From contig SPBV01000001.1 of NCBI GenBank assembly GCA_004525885.1, forward strand, positions 1 to 27,997: 27,997 nucleotides of DNA, given 5' to 3'. This DNA is from Nitrosomonadales bacterium. Lineage in GTDB: Bacteria; Pseudomonadota; Gammaproteobacteria; Burkholderiales; Nitrosomonadaceae. The notes under the pieces are model-generated. The model had not been told where the DNA came from. It worked only from the letters and a program-made list of their open reading frames with translations, and searched no databases. The position numbers and the translations under genes were made by a program. Of this stretch, positions 16,303 through 25,124 are shown one piece after another; position 1 is the stretch's first letter, and every line of letters starts with the position of its first letter.

Positions 16303-17540
16303 AGTCTGATACCTAATAGTTTAAGTTTGCGATAAAGGTGAGTGCGTTCTAGCCCCGCCCGTTCTGCTACTCGGGTCATGTTGCCGCCTTCATGATCTAT
16401 GAGTTGCTCAAAATAAGATTTTTCAAATAAATCACGAGCTTCTCGTAAAGGGATGTTAAGTGGAATACTTGGAACAGATTGTACCGGCATTGCCGCTACC
16501 AGGATCCTCTTTACGTCATCAGCTGAAATTTCCTCACCAGTGTAGGTTAGCGCTAGAGAGCGTACCGTGCTAGTGAGTTGCATCAGGTTTCCAGGCCAAT
16601 CGTAGTTGCGCAAAGCATTAAGAGCTGCAGTATTGAACTGCTGTAGAGATGCGTCACCTGATTCAATACAATGCAAGAGGATTTTGTTAGCAAGTTCTGG
16701 AATATCTTCTCTGTGTGCCCTTAATGCAGGGACATTGATACAAAGTCCACTTAAAGATGCATATAATTTTGGGTTATATTCACCTTGTGCTGTTAGCTCT
16801 GCTAGTGGCAGAGAGCTAGCACACACAAGACGGACGTTGTATTTATCTAGTTTACTTAGCAGTTTCAGCAAGCCCTTTTGTTCTAACCCATTTAAGTTGC
16901 CAATTTCTTTTAGAAATAACAGTCCATTTTTTGCTTGTTTAAGTAAATCAAACGGAGTGTCCGATAGAAATGTAAATGTATCAGGCTCTATCCAATGCGT
17001 GTAAGGGTGATGTAGGAAGCGTGCACATAGTTCTGCCCCTGCTCCCTGTTCTCCAGTGAGGAGTAGCGGGGTTTTCAGGTTGGAAACCTGTTCCAGTCTC
17101 TTTTTTAGGTCCGCTATCAACGGTCCTTTTCCCAGGCTAGCAAGCGAAAGCGTTGAGGAGGGTTTGTTTTGGCCCCCGCGTAATGCGTGCCCCACCGTAC
17201 TTAATAACATTTGTAGTGGCACTGGTTTTTCTAGGTAACCAAACGCGCCAATACGTGTTGCCTCAACTGCAGTTGCTATAGTACCGTGTCCTGACATTAC
17301 TACTACAGGCATGGTTAGCAGCCCATTACTCGCCCACTCTTTCAGTAGAGTGACGCCGTCGGTATCTGGCATCCAAATATCAAGTAGTACCAGATCAGGC
17401 CGCTTTTGGTTCCGCCAGTTGCGCGCTTGCTCTGCATTTTCTGCTAGAGCTACATGGTAACCCTCGTCACGTAAGATTTCAGATAGCAGTTCACGTATAC
17501 CGATTTCATCATCAACGACGAGTATTGTATTGTTTGCCAT
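16290..17540 (-). CDS. ntrX: NtrX-type response regulator with a degenerate AAA+ domain
   Basis: The 416-residue protein has an intact receiver domain (Asp10/Asp11, phospho-acceptor Asp54 in LLDIWMPDTDG, Ser83, Lys105), a central AAA+-like domain (about 135-325) and a Fis-type helix-turn-helix at the C-terminus (NMTRVAERAGLERTHLYRKL). NtrX partners the sensor NtrY, encoded just upstream. The central domain is unusual: the Walker A loop reads GEQGAGAE, with Ala169 where lysine is needed; Walker B reads LLFLKEIG, with Lys211 in place of aspartate; and no GAFTGA loop exists, only about 35 residues separating the two Walker regions. It is therefore some 40 residues shorter than usual NtrX. It should not hydrolyse ATP or activate sigma-54, and may work as a plain DNA-binding regulator. 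The gene starts 68 bases after ntrY. Confidence 0.9.
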   Translation of the reverse strand: MANNTILVVDDEIGIRELLSEILRDEGYHVALAENAEQARNWRNQKRPDLVLLDIWMPDTDGVTLLKEWASNGLLTMPVVVMSGHGTIATAVEATRIGAFGYLEKPVPLQMLLSTVGHALRGGQNKPSSTLSLASLGKGPLIADLKKRLEQVSNLKTPLLLTGEQGAGAELCARFLHHPYTHWIEPDTFTFLSDTPFDLLKQAKNGLLFLKEIGNLNGLEQKGLLKLLSKLDKYNVRLVCASSLPLAELTAQGEYNPKLYASLSGLCINVPALRAHREDIPELANKILLHCIESGDASLQQFNTAALNALRNYDWPGNLMQLTSTVRSLALTYTGEEISADDVKRILVAAMPVQSVPSIPLNIPLREARDLFEKSYFEQLIDHEGGNMTRVAERAGLERTHLYRKLKLLGIRLRSH

Positions 17541-17608
17541 ATTTATAAAATTAATTTTTTCATTGTTTGTAGTGAAATCTCTTATTGTGGATGCCTAATT
17601 GGTAATAA

Positions 17609-19786
17609 TTATTGGATTTCATGGGTAGTAGTTGAATCATCTCCAGATGCGGTTGGTAAGGTAATGGAAATTTTGGCCCCGTGGGGATAGATATTTTCAA
17701 TTTGAATTGTGCCATTGTGCTCTTCCACAATCTTTTTTACGATAGGCAGACCGAGCCCAGTACCTTTGAACTTGGTGGTAACGTATGGTTCAAACGCGTG
17801 CATTCTGACGTGATCGGGGAATCCCCTGCCATTGTCACTTAGGCTAAGGCGCACCCCATCTCGTACCATTTCTGTGCTCACGGTGATGACAGGTTCCATA
17901 GTATCAGCCAGTGTATCTTGGGCATTTTGCAGGAGATTGTGAATGACCTGACGCAATCTAGCCGAGTCTCCCCTCACAGGTGGCAAGTCAAGGGTTAAAG
18001 CCAAGTGTATGTGTGAGTGTAGTTCGCTACCTTCTGCAACACTCGCTGTTTCATATAATGTTAGTACTTCTTGTACTAGTTTGTTGAGATCCAGTAAACG
18101 TAATTTAAGTTCTGGTGCGCGCGCATATTCACTAAATTCATTAACCATTGTCTTCAATGCTGCCACTTGATTGACGATTGTTTCAGTTGATCGCTTCAAA
18201 ATCTCTGAATCCTGTGGATTTAGTTTTCCAGCAAGTTTTCGCAATACACGTTCAGCAGAAAGCTGTATCGGTGTGAGAGGGTTCTTGATTTCATGTGCAA
18301 GGCGTCGTGCAACCTCTCCCCACGCGGCAGTACGCTGTGCCTGTAGCAAATTAGTAATGTCGTCAAATACTACGACGCCTCCTCCTCCTGAGGCATGCGG
18401 AAGACTTGTTCCTCGTAATAGTAATACCTGGTTTATACCATCATTAGTACGTTCCACTTGGCATTGCCACTCACCAGCTTTTCCTGACTGGAATCCTTCT
18501 CGTATTCCGGTTCCTAGCGCAAGAAGCTGAGGTTCTTGTGTAGTACATTCTTCCATAGTTAATCCTTCGAGGCTTGCCAATGGAACCTTCAAAATATATT
18601 CAGCACTAAGATTTGCAGTACGCATGCGTAAGCTTTCATCAAATACTAGGACGCCGGATGAAAGATTGGCTAGAATGCTTTCCAGGTGGACCCTGGCACT
18701 TTCTACCTCATGTTGATTGCGCTGTGCCGCTGTACGAGCTTCCTCTAGTTGCTGAGTCATCAGATTGAATGATTCAGTTAGCACACCCAATTCATCTTTA
18801 CTTTGTACCGGATGCCGCCTACTAAAATCACCTTGAGCTACTGCGCGAGTAGCTTCTGCCAGCATACCTAATGGAGCACTGACTCGCTCGCTAATAAGGA
18901 AAGCAGCAGCTAGTGCAGAAAAAAGCGAGAGTAGTAGTACTAGAGTTAATGTCACCCCATAGAGCCTCTTCAGACCCTGACGCGACAATGACAACTCTTC
19001 ATAATCACGATATATGGTTTGAACTATTTCTGCATCTTTTGCTAGTTGTTTTGGCACCGGCTGCAACAACTGCAAAATACGGATGTTCTCCTCTAGACTA
19101 AGAACATTGACAGGAACTGGTTCAACCACACGTAAATATAAGCCTTTTCCTGGAATGAATTCAACGGCGCTGTAAGCCTCCTGTATTCTCACTTGGCGCA
19201 TCACAGCAGTGTTTGGCATTTCTGGAAGTTCCATACCAGTTGTACCAGAGAACGCAATTACTTTTCCATCTTTATTAAATAGTGTTGCTTCTTGTACCTG
19301 TGATTGCTCTAGTAGTTGGTTTAGCTCCGGCAGCGGTATAGAGGATTGCCCGGATAGGGTAATGGCGGTGACTTGGGCTTTCTTCCGCAATTCTTCCAAT
19401 AGATTGTCCAGCATAGTGCGCCCGAGATTTAAGCCCCCCTCTAATGCTTGGTCAACCTTAACATCAAACCAAGATTCAATGCTTTTCCCAAGGAATTGCA
19501 CTGATGCACTGTACACTAATACACCTGGAAGAACTGCCATCAGAGAAAAGATCAGCAACAGGCGCAATGCCAGTTTGGATCCAAATACCCCTGTTTTAAG
19601 CCTGCGCCTGAGTCTCCAAAGCAAATATCCAACTACTGCCATGAGAAACAGCACGAAACCAATATTGAGCTGAATTAGAAGTTGATATTTTCGTTCAAAG
19701 AAATCGGTATCATCACCTGCAATTGCTAGCAGAAATAGCATCACTGCGCTTAAAACGACGGCGCCAATAATAATGATATTTTTCAC
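17609..19786 (-). CDS. ntrY: Membrane sensor histidine kinase NtrY
   Basis: NtrY is a membrane-bound kinase that phosphorylates NtrX, in various bacteria linked to nitrogen or respiratory control. The 725-residue product has three N-terminal membrane spans (about 3-22, 40-58, 73-95), an extracytoplasmic region (about 96-277), a further span (278-298), a HAMP segment (about 300-352), a PAS domain (about 362-480), the phospho-acceptor His498 in RLAHEIKNPLTP, and an ATPase domain with N-box HNLLQNA (616-622), DNGRGF (651-656) and GTGLGL (675-680). All catalytic motifs are intact, in contrast with the damaged ATPase of its partner. Its ATG overlaps the stop of the preceding gene by four bases (ATGA), implying translational coupling. 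Confidence 0.95.
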   Translation of the reverse strand: MKNIIIIGAVVLSAVMLFLLAIAGDDTDFFERKYQLLIQLNIGFVLFLMAVVGYLLWRLRRRLKTGVFGSKLALRLLLIFSLMAVLPGVLVYSASVQFLGKSIESWFDVKVDQALEGGLNLGRTMLDNLLEELRKKAQVTAITLSGQSSIPLPELNQLLEQSQVQEATLFNKDGKVIAFSGTTGMELPEMPNTAVMRQVRIQEAYSAVEFIPGKGLYLRVVEPVPVNVLSLEENIRILQLLQPVPKQLAKDAEIVQTIYRDYEELSLSRQGLKRLYGVTLTLVLLLSLFSALAAAFLISERVSAPLGMLAEATRAVAQGDFSRRHPVQSKDELGVLTESFNLMTQQLEEARTAAQRNQHEVESARVHLESILANLSSGVLVFDESLRMRTANLSAEYILKVPLASLEGLTMEECTTQEPQLLALGTGIREGFQSGKAGEWQCQVERTNDGINQVLLLRGTSLPHASGGGGVVVFDDITNLLQAQRTAAWGEVARRLAHEIKNPLTPIQLSAERVLRKLAGKLNPQDSEILKRSTETIVNQVAALKTMVNEFSEYARAPELKLRLLDLNKLVQEVLTLYETASVAEGSELHSHIHLALTLDLPPVRGDSARLRQVIHNLLQNAQDTLADTMEPVITVSTEMVRDGVRLSLSDNGRGFPDHVRMHAFEPYVTTKFKGTGLGLPIVKKIVEEHNGTIQIENIYPHGAKISITLPTASGDDSTTTHEIQ

Positions 19787-20421
19787 GGTTCATCCTGAAG
19801 AATAAGCCTTTGTAAAGGGAGCTTTATGCTCCATTGCAGCCAACCTGAGCTTAAGTTCCATTCTTTTGAACCAAGCGCTTCTACTTGAAACGGTTTTGGA
19901 AGTCGCGATAGATCCAGTTGCATACGCAATTTTGCAATGTATTCTTTATCTTTCTGCAGCCTGAAACTCTCTCCGATAGGACGATCTCTCACCCGACTCA
20001 AACTTCGTAGGGCTTCCTTTAAAGTACTGAAGCTTTGTTTTTGTAATAATGGCTCACCACTTAAGCGGTATTGGCGTGTGAGCGCGTAATAACTTAACGC
20101 ATCTCTTTGTTTACTCCGGGCAATTTTTTTATCCAGCCAGTACCAGCGTGGACTTACTAATCTAAAATCGGTTACAAAATAAAGCACGATACCTTTTCTG
20201 AGCGCTCTCTCCAAAGTGGGATTCAACGCTATCTCAATATCAGCGCTGAACTGATAGCTATCATCGACTGCATCTAACTCAACAAATTTTATCTGTATGC
20301 CTTCCGCCTGAGTAGTTAAAGCCGACAATAGCAACGCGGTCAGCAACATTGTTGCAGCCGCACGTATTAGTGGCGCAATGGGATCAGGCTTTATGTAACA
20401 AGGTATAAAAGAAACCATCAT
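19783..20421 (-). CDS. DUF4390 family protein, probably exported
   Basis: This protein of about 212 residues matches in position and wording the DUF4390 family found upstream of ntrY in betaproteobacteria; no biochemical role is known to me. A hydrophobic stretch ending LLLSALTTQAEG looks like a signal peptide, so the mature part (from IQIKFVELDAVDD) should be periplasmic. It has the family-like IVLYFVTDFRLVSPRWYWLDKK and RQYRLSG segments. The start is uncertain: ATGs at 20421 and 20418 overlap the end of rsmB by 30-40 bases, while one at 20349 lies after rsmB but leaves a signal peptide with no positive charge; none has a good ribosome binding site. Its stop overlaps the ntrY start, which suggests a link to NtrY sensing. 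Confidence 0.8.
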   Translation of the reverse strand: MMVSFIPCYIKPDPIAPLIRAAATMLLTALLLSALTTQAEGIQIKFVELDAVDDSYQFSADIEIALNPTLERALRKGIVLYFVTDFRLVSPRWYWLDKKIARSKQRDALSYYALTRQYRLSGEPLLQKQSFSTLKEALRSLSRVRDRPIGESFRLQKDKEYIAKLRMQLDLSRLPKPFQVEALGSKEWNLSSGWLQWSIKLPLQRLILQDEP

Positions 20422-21661
20422 GCTGGGAATCCGGCAATAGTTGTCCGTCAAGAACTTCCACCGCAGGTAGCGGCAAAGTTCGAGCATCTGAATGATGACG
20501 CAAAAAATCTTCTACCTGCAGTTTATTTTCTTCAAAAAATACAGAACAGGTAACGTAAAGCAATTTACCATCTCTGGCTAGGGTCTGCCATAAGGCATTG
20601 AGAATTTTCTGCTGAATCGAGATAAATCGAATAAGATCGCTCGGGCGTCGCAGCCATTTGATATCAGGATGACGGCGCACTACCCCCGATGCAGAGCATG
20701 GTACGTCAGCTAAAATTCGATCAAACAGCTTGCCATCCCACCACTCTGGCAGGTTTGCTGCATCACCGCAGACAATACGATATTTCTTGAATGCAAGGCG
20801 CGCAAAATTTTGTGTCACGAGGGCAAGTCGTGTAGGGTCATTGTCAAGTGAAGTTAAATCCACATCTGCCAACTCTAAGAGATGTCCGCTTTTGCCACCA
20901 GGGGCGGCACAAGCATCCAGTATATGCATTCCATCATGCGCATCCAGAAACGGTGCAGCTAATTGCGCACCCGCATCCTGAACTGAAACCAATCCTTTGG
21001 AAAATCCAGGTAGCTTTTCTACAGTTACCGGTTGTTCAAGTATAAGGGCGTTGTTCCATATTATTCGTGCATTCATATCGTGATTATTTAGCTGATTTTG
21101 ATATTCTAACACTCCAATTTTGGTTTGATTGACCCGAAGTACCATTGATGGCCGCTGATTATTTGTTTCTAGTACCGCCTTATAGTTTTGGGGATATTGT
21201 GTACGAAGTTTGTCTATCCACCACTGTGGGTGGGAATATCTTCCCACCTCTTTTTCAGCTGTTGCTTTTAGCAGAGTTTCACGTTGTCGTATGAAGCCGC
21301 GCAATACTGCATTAATTAACCCCTTTACACCCCTGTCACGGTTTATGCTCAAGGACGCAGAAACGGCATGATCAACCACTGCATATGAAGAGGTCTTACT
21401 GTATTGTAGTTGATACAAGCCCACCAGCAATAAACAACGAAGGTCTTGTCTTCTCAGAGGTTTCTTTAGTAAAAGATCAAGCAACGTATCCAGTTGCCCG
21501 TAAAAGCGAAGCACGCCGTAACTTATATCCTGAATGGCTCCACGTTGCTGGTCAGAGAGAGCATAGTGAACGTGCCATGATTCCTTCAAAACAACAGTCA
21601 GGCTAGAGCCAGCTAGCACTTTACTCACTACATATGTTGCTATGAGCTGAGTTTCAATCAT
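20384..21661 (-). CDS. rsmB: 16S rRNA (cytosine-967-C5) methyltransferase RsmB
   Basis: RsmB uses S-adenosylmethionine to make m5C at position 967 of 16S rRNA. The 425-residue product has an N-terminal NusB-like RNA-binding domain (about 5-135, with DISYGVLRFYGQLD and the VDHAVSASL helix) and a C-terminal methyltransferase domain with the cofactor motif LDACAAPGGKSGHLLEL (about 249-265), the DVPCSASGVVRRHPD loop, and the catalytic cysteine region VTCSVFFEEN. Both conserved cysteines are present. Its start codon overlaps the fmt stop by four bases (ATGA), the usual coupled fmt-rsmB arrangement. Confidence 0.96.
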   Translation of the reverse strand: MIETQLIATYVVSKVLAGSSLTVVLKESWHVHYALSDQQRGAIQDISYGVLRFYGQLDTLLDLLLKKPLRRQDLRCLLLVGLYQLQYSKTSSYAVVDHAVSASLSINRDRGVKGLINAVLRGFIRQRETLLKATAEKEVGRYSHPQWWIDKLRTQYPQNYKAVLETNNQRPSMVLRVNQTKIGVLEYQNQLNNHDMNARIIWNNALILEQPVTVEKLPGFSKGLVSVQDAGAQLAAPFLDAHDGMHILDACAAPGGKSGHLLELADVDLTSLDNDPTRLALVTQNFARLAFKKYRIVCGDAANLPEWWDGKLFDRILADVPCSASGVVRRHPDIKWLRRPSDLIRFISIQQKILNALWQTLARDGKLLYVTCSVFFEENKLQVEDFLRHHSDARTLPLPAVEVLDGQLLPDSQHDGFFYTLLHKA

Positions 21662-22593
21662 CTTGATACTGTGAAGTAGTCACCAGGTTGCAATGAACGC
21701 CCAGCAAGAAATTCAGCTGCACTCAGTTTTTTCCCGCCTGGTTTTTGTACTACTTCCAGTACTAACGAACCCTTGCCGCACGCCACAACTATACCTTCTG
21801 GTCCAGTCGATAAAATTTCACCTGGATAGCCTATGGTGCCAGTAGTATGTCTTGCTTGAAATATTTTTAGAGGAAACCCGTGCACTTCAGAATGCGCGCC
21901 AGGATGGGGATTGAATGCGCGTACAGAATAACTAATTCTTTCCGCGCTCAACTGCCAGTTTATTTTTGCTTCCTTTTTATTCAGTTTTGGCGCGTAGCTC
22001 GCGATCTTTTCATTTTGTGGGGTTGCAACGAACTTCTCATTTGTTAAGAGTTTAAGTGCCTTTATGACACAATCTGCTCCCAGTATGGCAAGCTTATCGC
22101 ATAAAGTTTTAGTGTTATCATTATGTAGAATTGGAATACTTTGCTGCAGCAGTATATCGCCTGTATCGAGACCTTGATCCATTTGCATGATGGTAATGCC
22201 GGTTTCTTGTTCGCCGGCTAGGATTGCTCGTTGAATTGGTGCAGCCCCTCGCCAGCGTGGTAACAAAGAAGCATGGATATTTATACATCCAAGACGCGGG
22301 GTGTTCAAAATTGTTGTAGGCAAGATTAGTCCGTAAGCTGCAACTACCATTATATCTGCACCAACTGAATCTAACTGCACATGTGTCTCAGTTTGTTTTA
22401 ACGAGTGTGGTTGCAATAAGGCAAGTTTATATTCTTGTGCTAGTAATTTAACTGCACTAGCATTTAATTTCATACCGCGTCCAGCGGGACGATCAGGCTG
22501 CGTCAGTACAAGTGTAATCTCATGCCCCTTAGTTATTAATGCTTCAAGCGCATGCGCAGCAAACTGTGGTGTACCGGCAAAAATGATTTTCAT
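21658..22593 (-). CDS. fmt: Methionyl-tRNA formyltransferase
   Basis: Fmt adds a formyl group from 10-formyltetrahydrofolate to initiator Met-tRNA. The 311-residue protein starts KIIFAGTPQFAAHALEAL, has the loop QPDRPAGRGMKL that contacts the tRNA, and the catalytic site with Asn105, His107 (INIHASLLPRWRGAAPIQ) and Asp143 (MDQGLDTGDILL). The C-terminal OB-like domain (about 205-305) is present. It works in pair with Def, encoded 130 bases upstream on the same strand. Confidence 0.97.
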   Translation of the reverse strand: MKIIFAGTPQFAAHALEALITKGHEITLVLTQPDRPAGRGMKLNASAVKLLAQEYKLALLQPHSLKQTETHVQLDSVGADIMVVAAYGLILPTTILNTPRLGCINIHASLLPRWRGAAPIQRAILAGEQETGITIMQMDQGLDTGDILLQQSIPILHNDNTKTLCDKLAILGADCVIKALKLLTNEKFVATPQNEKIASYAPKLNKKEAKINWQLSAERISYSVRAFNPHPGAHSEVHGFPLKIFQARHTTGTIGYPGEILSTGPEGIVVACGKGSLVLEVVQKPGGKKLSAAEFLAGRSLQPGDYFTVSR

Positions 22594-22723
22594 GATTAGC
22601 TACTTTAGATATCAATAAGCATTTTGATTCGCGCCTGACATCTTCACAAGCCATAAATATATACACTTCATCATTAAAGTGGTTCAATACCCCATGGGAT
22701 ATATCCGCAAATAAAATTATCAG

Positions 22724-23227
22724 TCACGTCACGCTTCGTTGTTGTTTTTTTAATTTCCCTCGAATTCGCATTTGTTTTAGCTGCGATAGGTATTCAACGA
22801 ACACTTTACCTACTAAATGGTCCATTTCATGTTGAATGCAAACTGCCAGTAATCCATTAGCCTCAAGTATAAAAGGATCCCCATTAATATTCAGTGCCTT
22901 AACTGTAACGCACTCAGCGCGTCGTACTTTCCCAAATATTCCTGGCGTTGACAGACAGCCCTCTTCGCAATCAGACTCCCCGATAGCAGCGGTTATTTCT
23001 GGATTGATTAATACGTGCAGCAAGTCACGGGTATCAGACGTATCAATTACAATTACACATTGGTGAACATCTACCTGCGTTGCTGCTAAACCGATTCCAG
23101 GAGCAGCGTACATAGTCTCTGTCATGTTGTGTACCAAAGTACGAACCTCATCAGTTACTTCTGATACTTTTGCCGCAACCGTATGTAGCCGTTCATCGGG
23201 GTATTGCAATATCTTTAGAAGAGCCAT
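22724..23227 (-). CDS. def: Peptide deformylase
   Basis: Peptide deformylase removes the N-formyl group from new proteins, using a bound metal. The 167-residue product has all three motifs: GIGLAATQ (44-51), EGCLS with metal ligand Cys91, and QHEMDHL with His133, catalytic Glu134 and His137. The reading extends upstream to a TTG at 23245 (adding NKRAF), but family members begin MALLKILQYPD, so the ATG at 23227 is preferred although no clear ribosome binding site precedes it. It leads the minus-strand run def-fmt-rsmB and is divergent from the LysM gene. Confidence 0.96.
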   Translation of the reverse strand: MALLKILQYPDERLHTVAAKVSEVTDEVRTLVHNMTETMYAAPGIGLAATQVDVHQCVIVIDTSDTRDLLHVLINPEITAAIGESDCEEGCLSTPGIFGKVRRAECVTVKALNINGDPFILEANGLLAVCIQHEMDHLVGKVFVEYLSQLKQMRIRGKLKKQQRSVT

Positions 23228-23350
23228 AAAAGCGCGTTTATTCAAAATTGCATATTTAATGAAATAAATACAGAATTTAAACCAAATTAACCTATTTTTT
23301 TTCTATAAATTGTCGATAAGTAACCCTATGTGTCATTTTATATTATTGCG

Positions 23351-23370
23351 CCCGAAGAATCGGGTTTTTT
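23351..23370 (+). terminator. Intrinsic terminator just ahead of the LysM gene
   Basis: CCCGA (23351-23355) pairs with TCGGG (23360-23364) around a 4-base AGAA loop, followed directly by six Ts (23365-23370). This is a compact intrinsic terminator shape on the plus strand, only 18 bases before the LysM start codon. It may attenuate the leader of the LysM transcript or end a short upstream RNA. Confidence 0.6.
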
Positions 23371-23388
23371 CAGTGACCAAGGGATTCC

Positions 23389-24561
23389 ATGCATAATTCT
23401 ATTATATCTGTGATTTTGTTTGTGGGGTTGCTTTATGGCCCAATGGCTAATGCATCCGATATCGAGTTTCAGAGCAACGTACCTGATCGTTATGTTGTAG
23501 TTCCTGGCGATACACTTTGGGGCCTTTCTTCACGTTTTCTGAAAGACCCTTGGCGCTGGCCAGAAATCTGGGATTTAAATGAGGAGCAGATAAAGAATCC
23601 CCACAAAATTTACCCTGGAGATCTTATCCTATTAGAGAGAACTCCTGACGGAAATAAGTTGCGGATAATCAAGGGGGCCGTGGTAATGGAAAGATTGTCT
23701 CCTCATGTGCGAATGGAGAAGTCTGATACCGATGCCATTCCAAGCATTCCGGTTTCGGCAATCGAGCCTTTTCTGAGCCAGCCTTTGGTAATCGATAAAG
23801 ACGGTCTTGAAAGTGCGCCAATAGTTCTAGGAACTAGTGACAACCGTGTGTTATTAAGCAAGGGTGACCGAATTTATGCCAAAAATATGCCAACAGATCA
23901 AGGTCCATCGTGGCAAATCTTTCGTCCTGGAAAAGTTCTAATAGACCCTAATCCTGATAAAGGCGTCCTGTTGCCAGATACTCATTGGATAAATGAGTAT
24001 CTGATGCCCGAATCGTTCGGAGAGTATATGGGTGGAGGGTGGTTGTGGGAGGATAAAGGGGAGGTTTTGGGCTATGAAGCTATTTATTTGGGAGACGCAA
24101 AGGTAGAAAAATTCGATGAGATTAGTACCATTTCCATTGTCCGTTCTCCCCGGGAAATATTTAAGGGTGACCGGTTGGTTCCAGCGCCCCCTACGATGTT
24201 TATTAATTATGCGCCACATGCCCCAGACCAGGATATTAATGGACGCATCATTTCCGTCTATGGTGGTGTCACAGAAATTGGTAAAGGTTCTATTGTTGTT
24301 TTGAGCAAAGGCGCACAAGATGGATTGGAGATAGGTAATGTTCTGGCAGTCTATCGTAAGCATTTGTCTGAAACAGGCAATGACTCACTTAAAGTTAAAC
24401 GCGATTTTGAAATCCTATCATCCACAAGAGAGGTCGTAGTATTACCCGAAGAGCGCGCAGGACTAGTGTTTGTTTTTCGAGTATTTGAAAAGGTATCCTA
24501 TGCGCTGGTAATGCGAACTTCCCAACCAATTCGGATCTTTGATACAGTAAAAACCCCGTAG
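23389..24561 (+). CDS. Secreted LysM-domain protein
   Basis: The 390-residue protein begins with a signal peptide (hydrophobic ISVILFVGLLYG, likely cut after ANA at residue 22) and one LysM domain at about 34-83 (YVVVPGDTLWGLSSRFL to IYPGDLILLE), which in this family binds peptidoglycan. The remaining 300 residues form a long periplasmic part without catalytic motifs that I recognise. Proteins of this type lie next to def and dprA in many betaproteobacteria and are annotated only as LysM peptidoglycan-binding proteins. The ribosome binding site AAGGGA is about 6 bases before the ATG. In many relatives dprA follows directly; here only a possible remnant does. Confidence 0.92.
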   Translation: MHNSIISVILFVGLLYGPMANASDIEFQSNVPDRYVVVPGDTLWGLSSRFLKDPWRWPEIWDLNEEQIKNPHKIYPGDLILLERTPDGNKLRIIKGAVVMERLSPHVRMEKSDTDAIPSIPVSAIEPFLSQPLVIDKDGLESAPIVLGTSDNRVLLSKGDRIYAKNMPTDQGPSWQIFRPGKVLIDPNPDKGVLLPDTHWINEYLMPESFGEYMGGGWLWEDKGEVLGYEAIYLGDAKVEKFDEISTISIVRSPREIFKGDRLVPAPPTMFINYAPHAPDQDINGRIISVYGGVTEIGKGSIVVLSKGAQDGLEIGNVLAVYRKHLSETGNDSLKVKRDFEILSSTREVVVLPEERAGLVFVFRVFEKVSYALVMRTSQPIRIFDTVKTP

Positions 24562-25124
24562 AGTTTTTTTCAGACCATTAAGTCTTTTTATAATATTGGA
24601 TCTATTGTCGTCTCTAATATAGCTATTGGTCTATTCTTTATTGGGTTCCCATATGCTACTCAAGCAGAATTAAAAGATAAAAATAACTAAATTTTCCCCA
24701 CCTGAAGCGCTACTATCTATCCACACTGGATAAAGCTAGTAATACAAATACGTTAGGTTTGGATGACGTGTTGTCCACACGAGTCATGACTGCGGCACTG
24801 GAGATAATAGCGCGTTTTATTTCTGTAACCGCTTGACGGAAGAAACGGCATCCGCCATGCTTGTTATATAGGCGCGGATAAATGCGCGTGGCTAGTGCCC
24901 CTAATGCCTACAAGAAAATTTGAAAGAATCCAAAATTTATTATTAAAATAAAAGAGACATTAATCGTATGTACTAAATTGAACCGCTGCTGAAAGTTTGA
25001 ATTATAAATAATTACAGCTCAATATTTTTATCTATATTTGGCTTTCAAACCATTTATTGCAGTAGTCGCCCGCCGTCATTTTAAAAGCAGCTGTTTGCAA
25101 TATGCAGGAATTTACAGGAACCTT
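24562..25124. other. Gene-poor spacer between the LysM gene and topB
   Basis: No intact gene is found in these 563 bases. The first part continues the LysM frame past its TAG as a 40-odd-codon open stretch with a hydrophobic IAIGLFFIGFPYATQA segment but no start codon. The middle holds the probable dprA remnant, described separately. The last 200 bases are very AT-rich, with the topB ribosome binding site (AGGA, 25116-25119) at the end. No trace of smg (DUF494), often found at this place, was recognised. Confidence 0.6.
24698..24923 (+). pseudogene. dprA: Decayed remnant, probably the C-terminal winged-helix end of dprA
   Basis: Short pieces in shifting frames look like the end of DprA (DNA-processing protein, which loads RecA on incoming DNA during natural transformation). 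In order: PPEALLSI at 24698, LDDVLS at 24759, LTEETASAMLVI at 24833-24868 and RVASAPNAYKKI followed by a TGA at 24921-24923. Intact DprA proteins end with a similar pattern, LT-x(5)-SAML, then an LEL helix, then VA-x-x-PGG-x-Y. The pieces lie in two alternating frames with stops between, so at least three indels are needed. The Rossmann-fold core of DprA is absent. The locus is also where dprA sits in many betaproteobacteria, between the LysM gene and a topoisomerase gene. The match is from memory of the family and is not an alignment. Confidence 0.5.

Noticed and set aside
24562..24690. Hydrophobic open stretch (IAIGLFFIGFPYATQA) in frame after the LysM stop
   Set aside because: No start codon or ribosome binding site; it is more likely random AT-rich DNA or gene debris. 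Stop read-through is possible but nothing supports it.
25038..25124. Longer topB start giving 29 extra residues
   Set aside because: The extra part does not resemble topoisomerases, and a well-spaced AGGA precedes the ATG at 25125.
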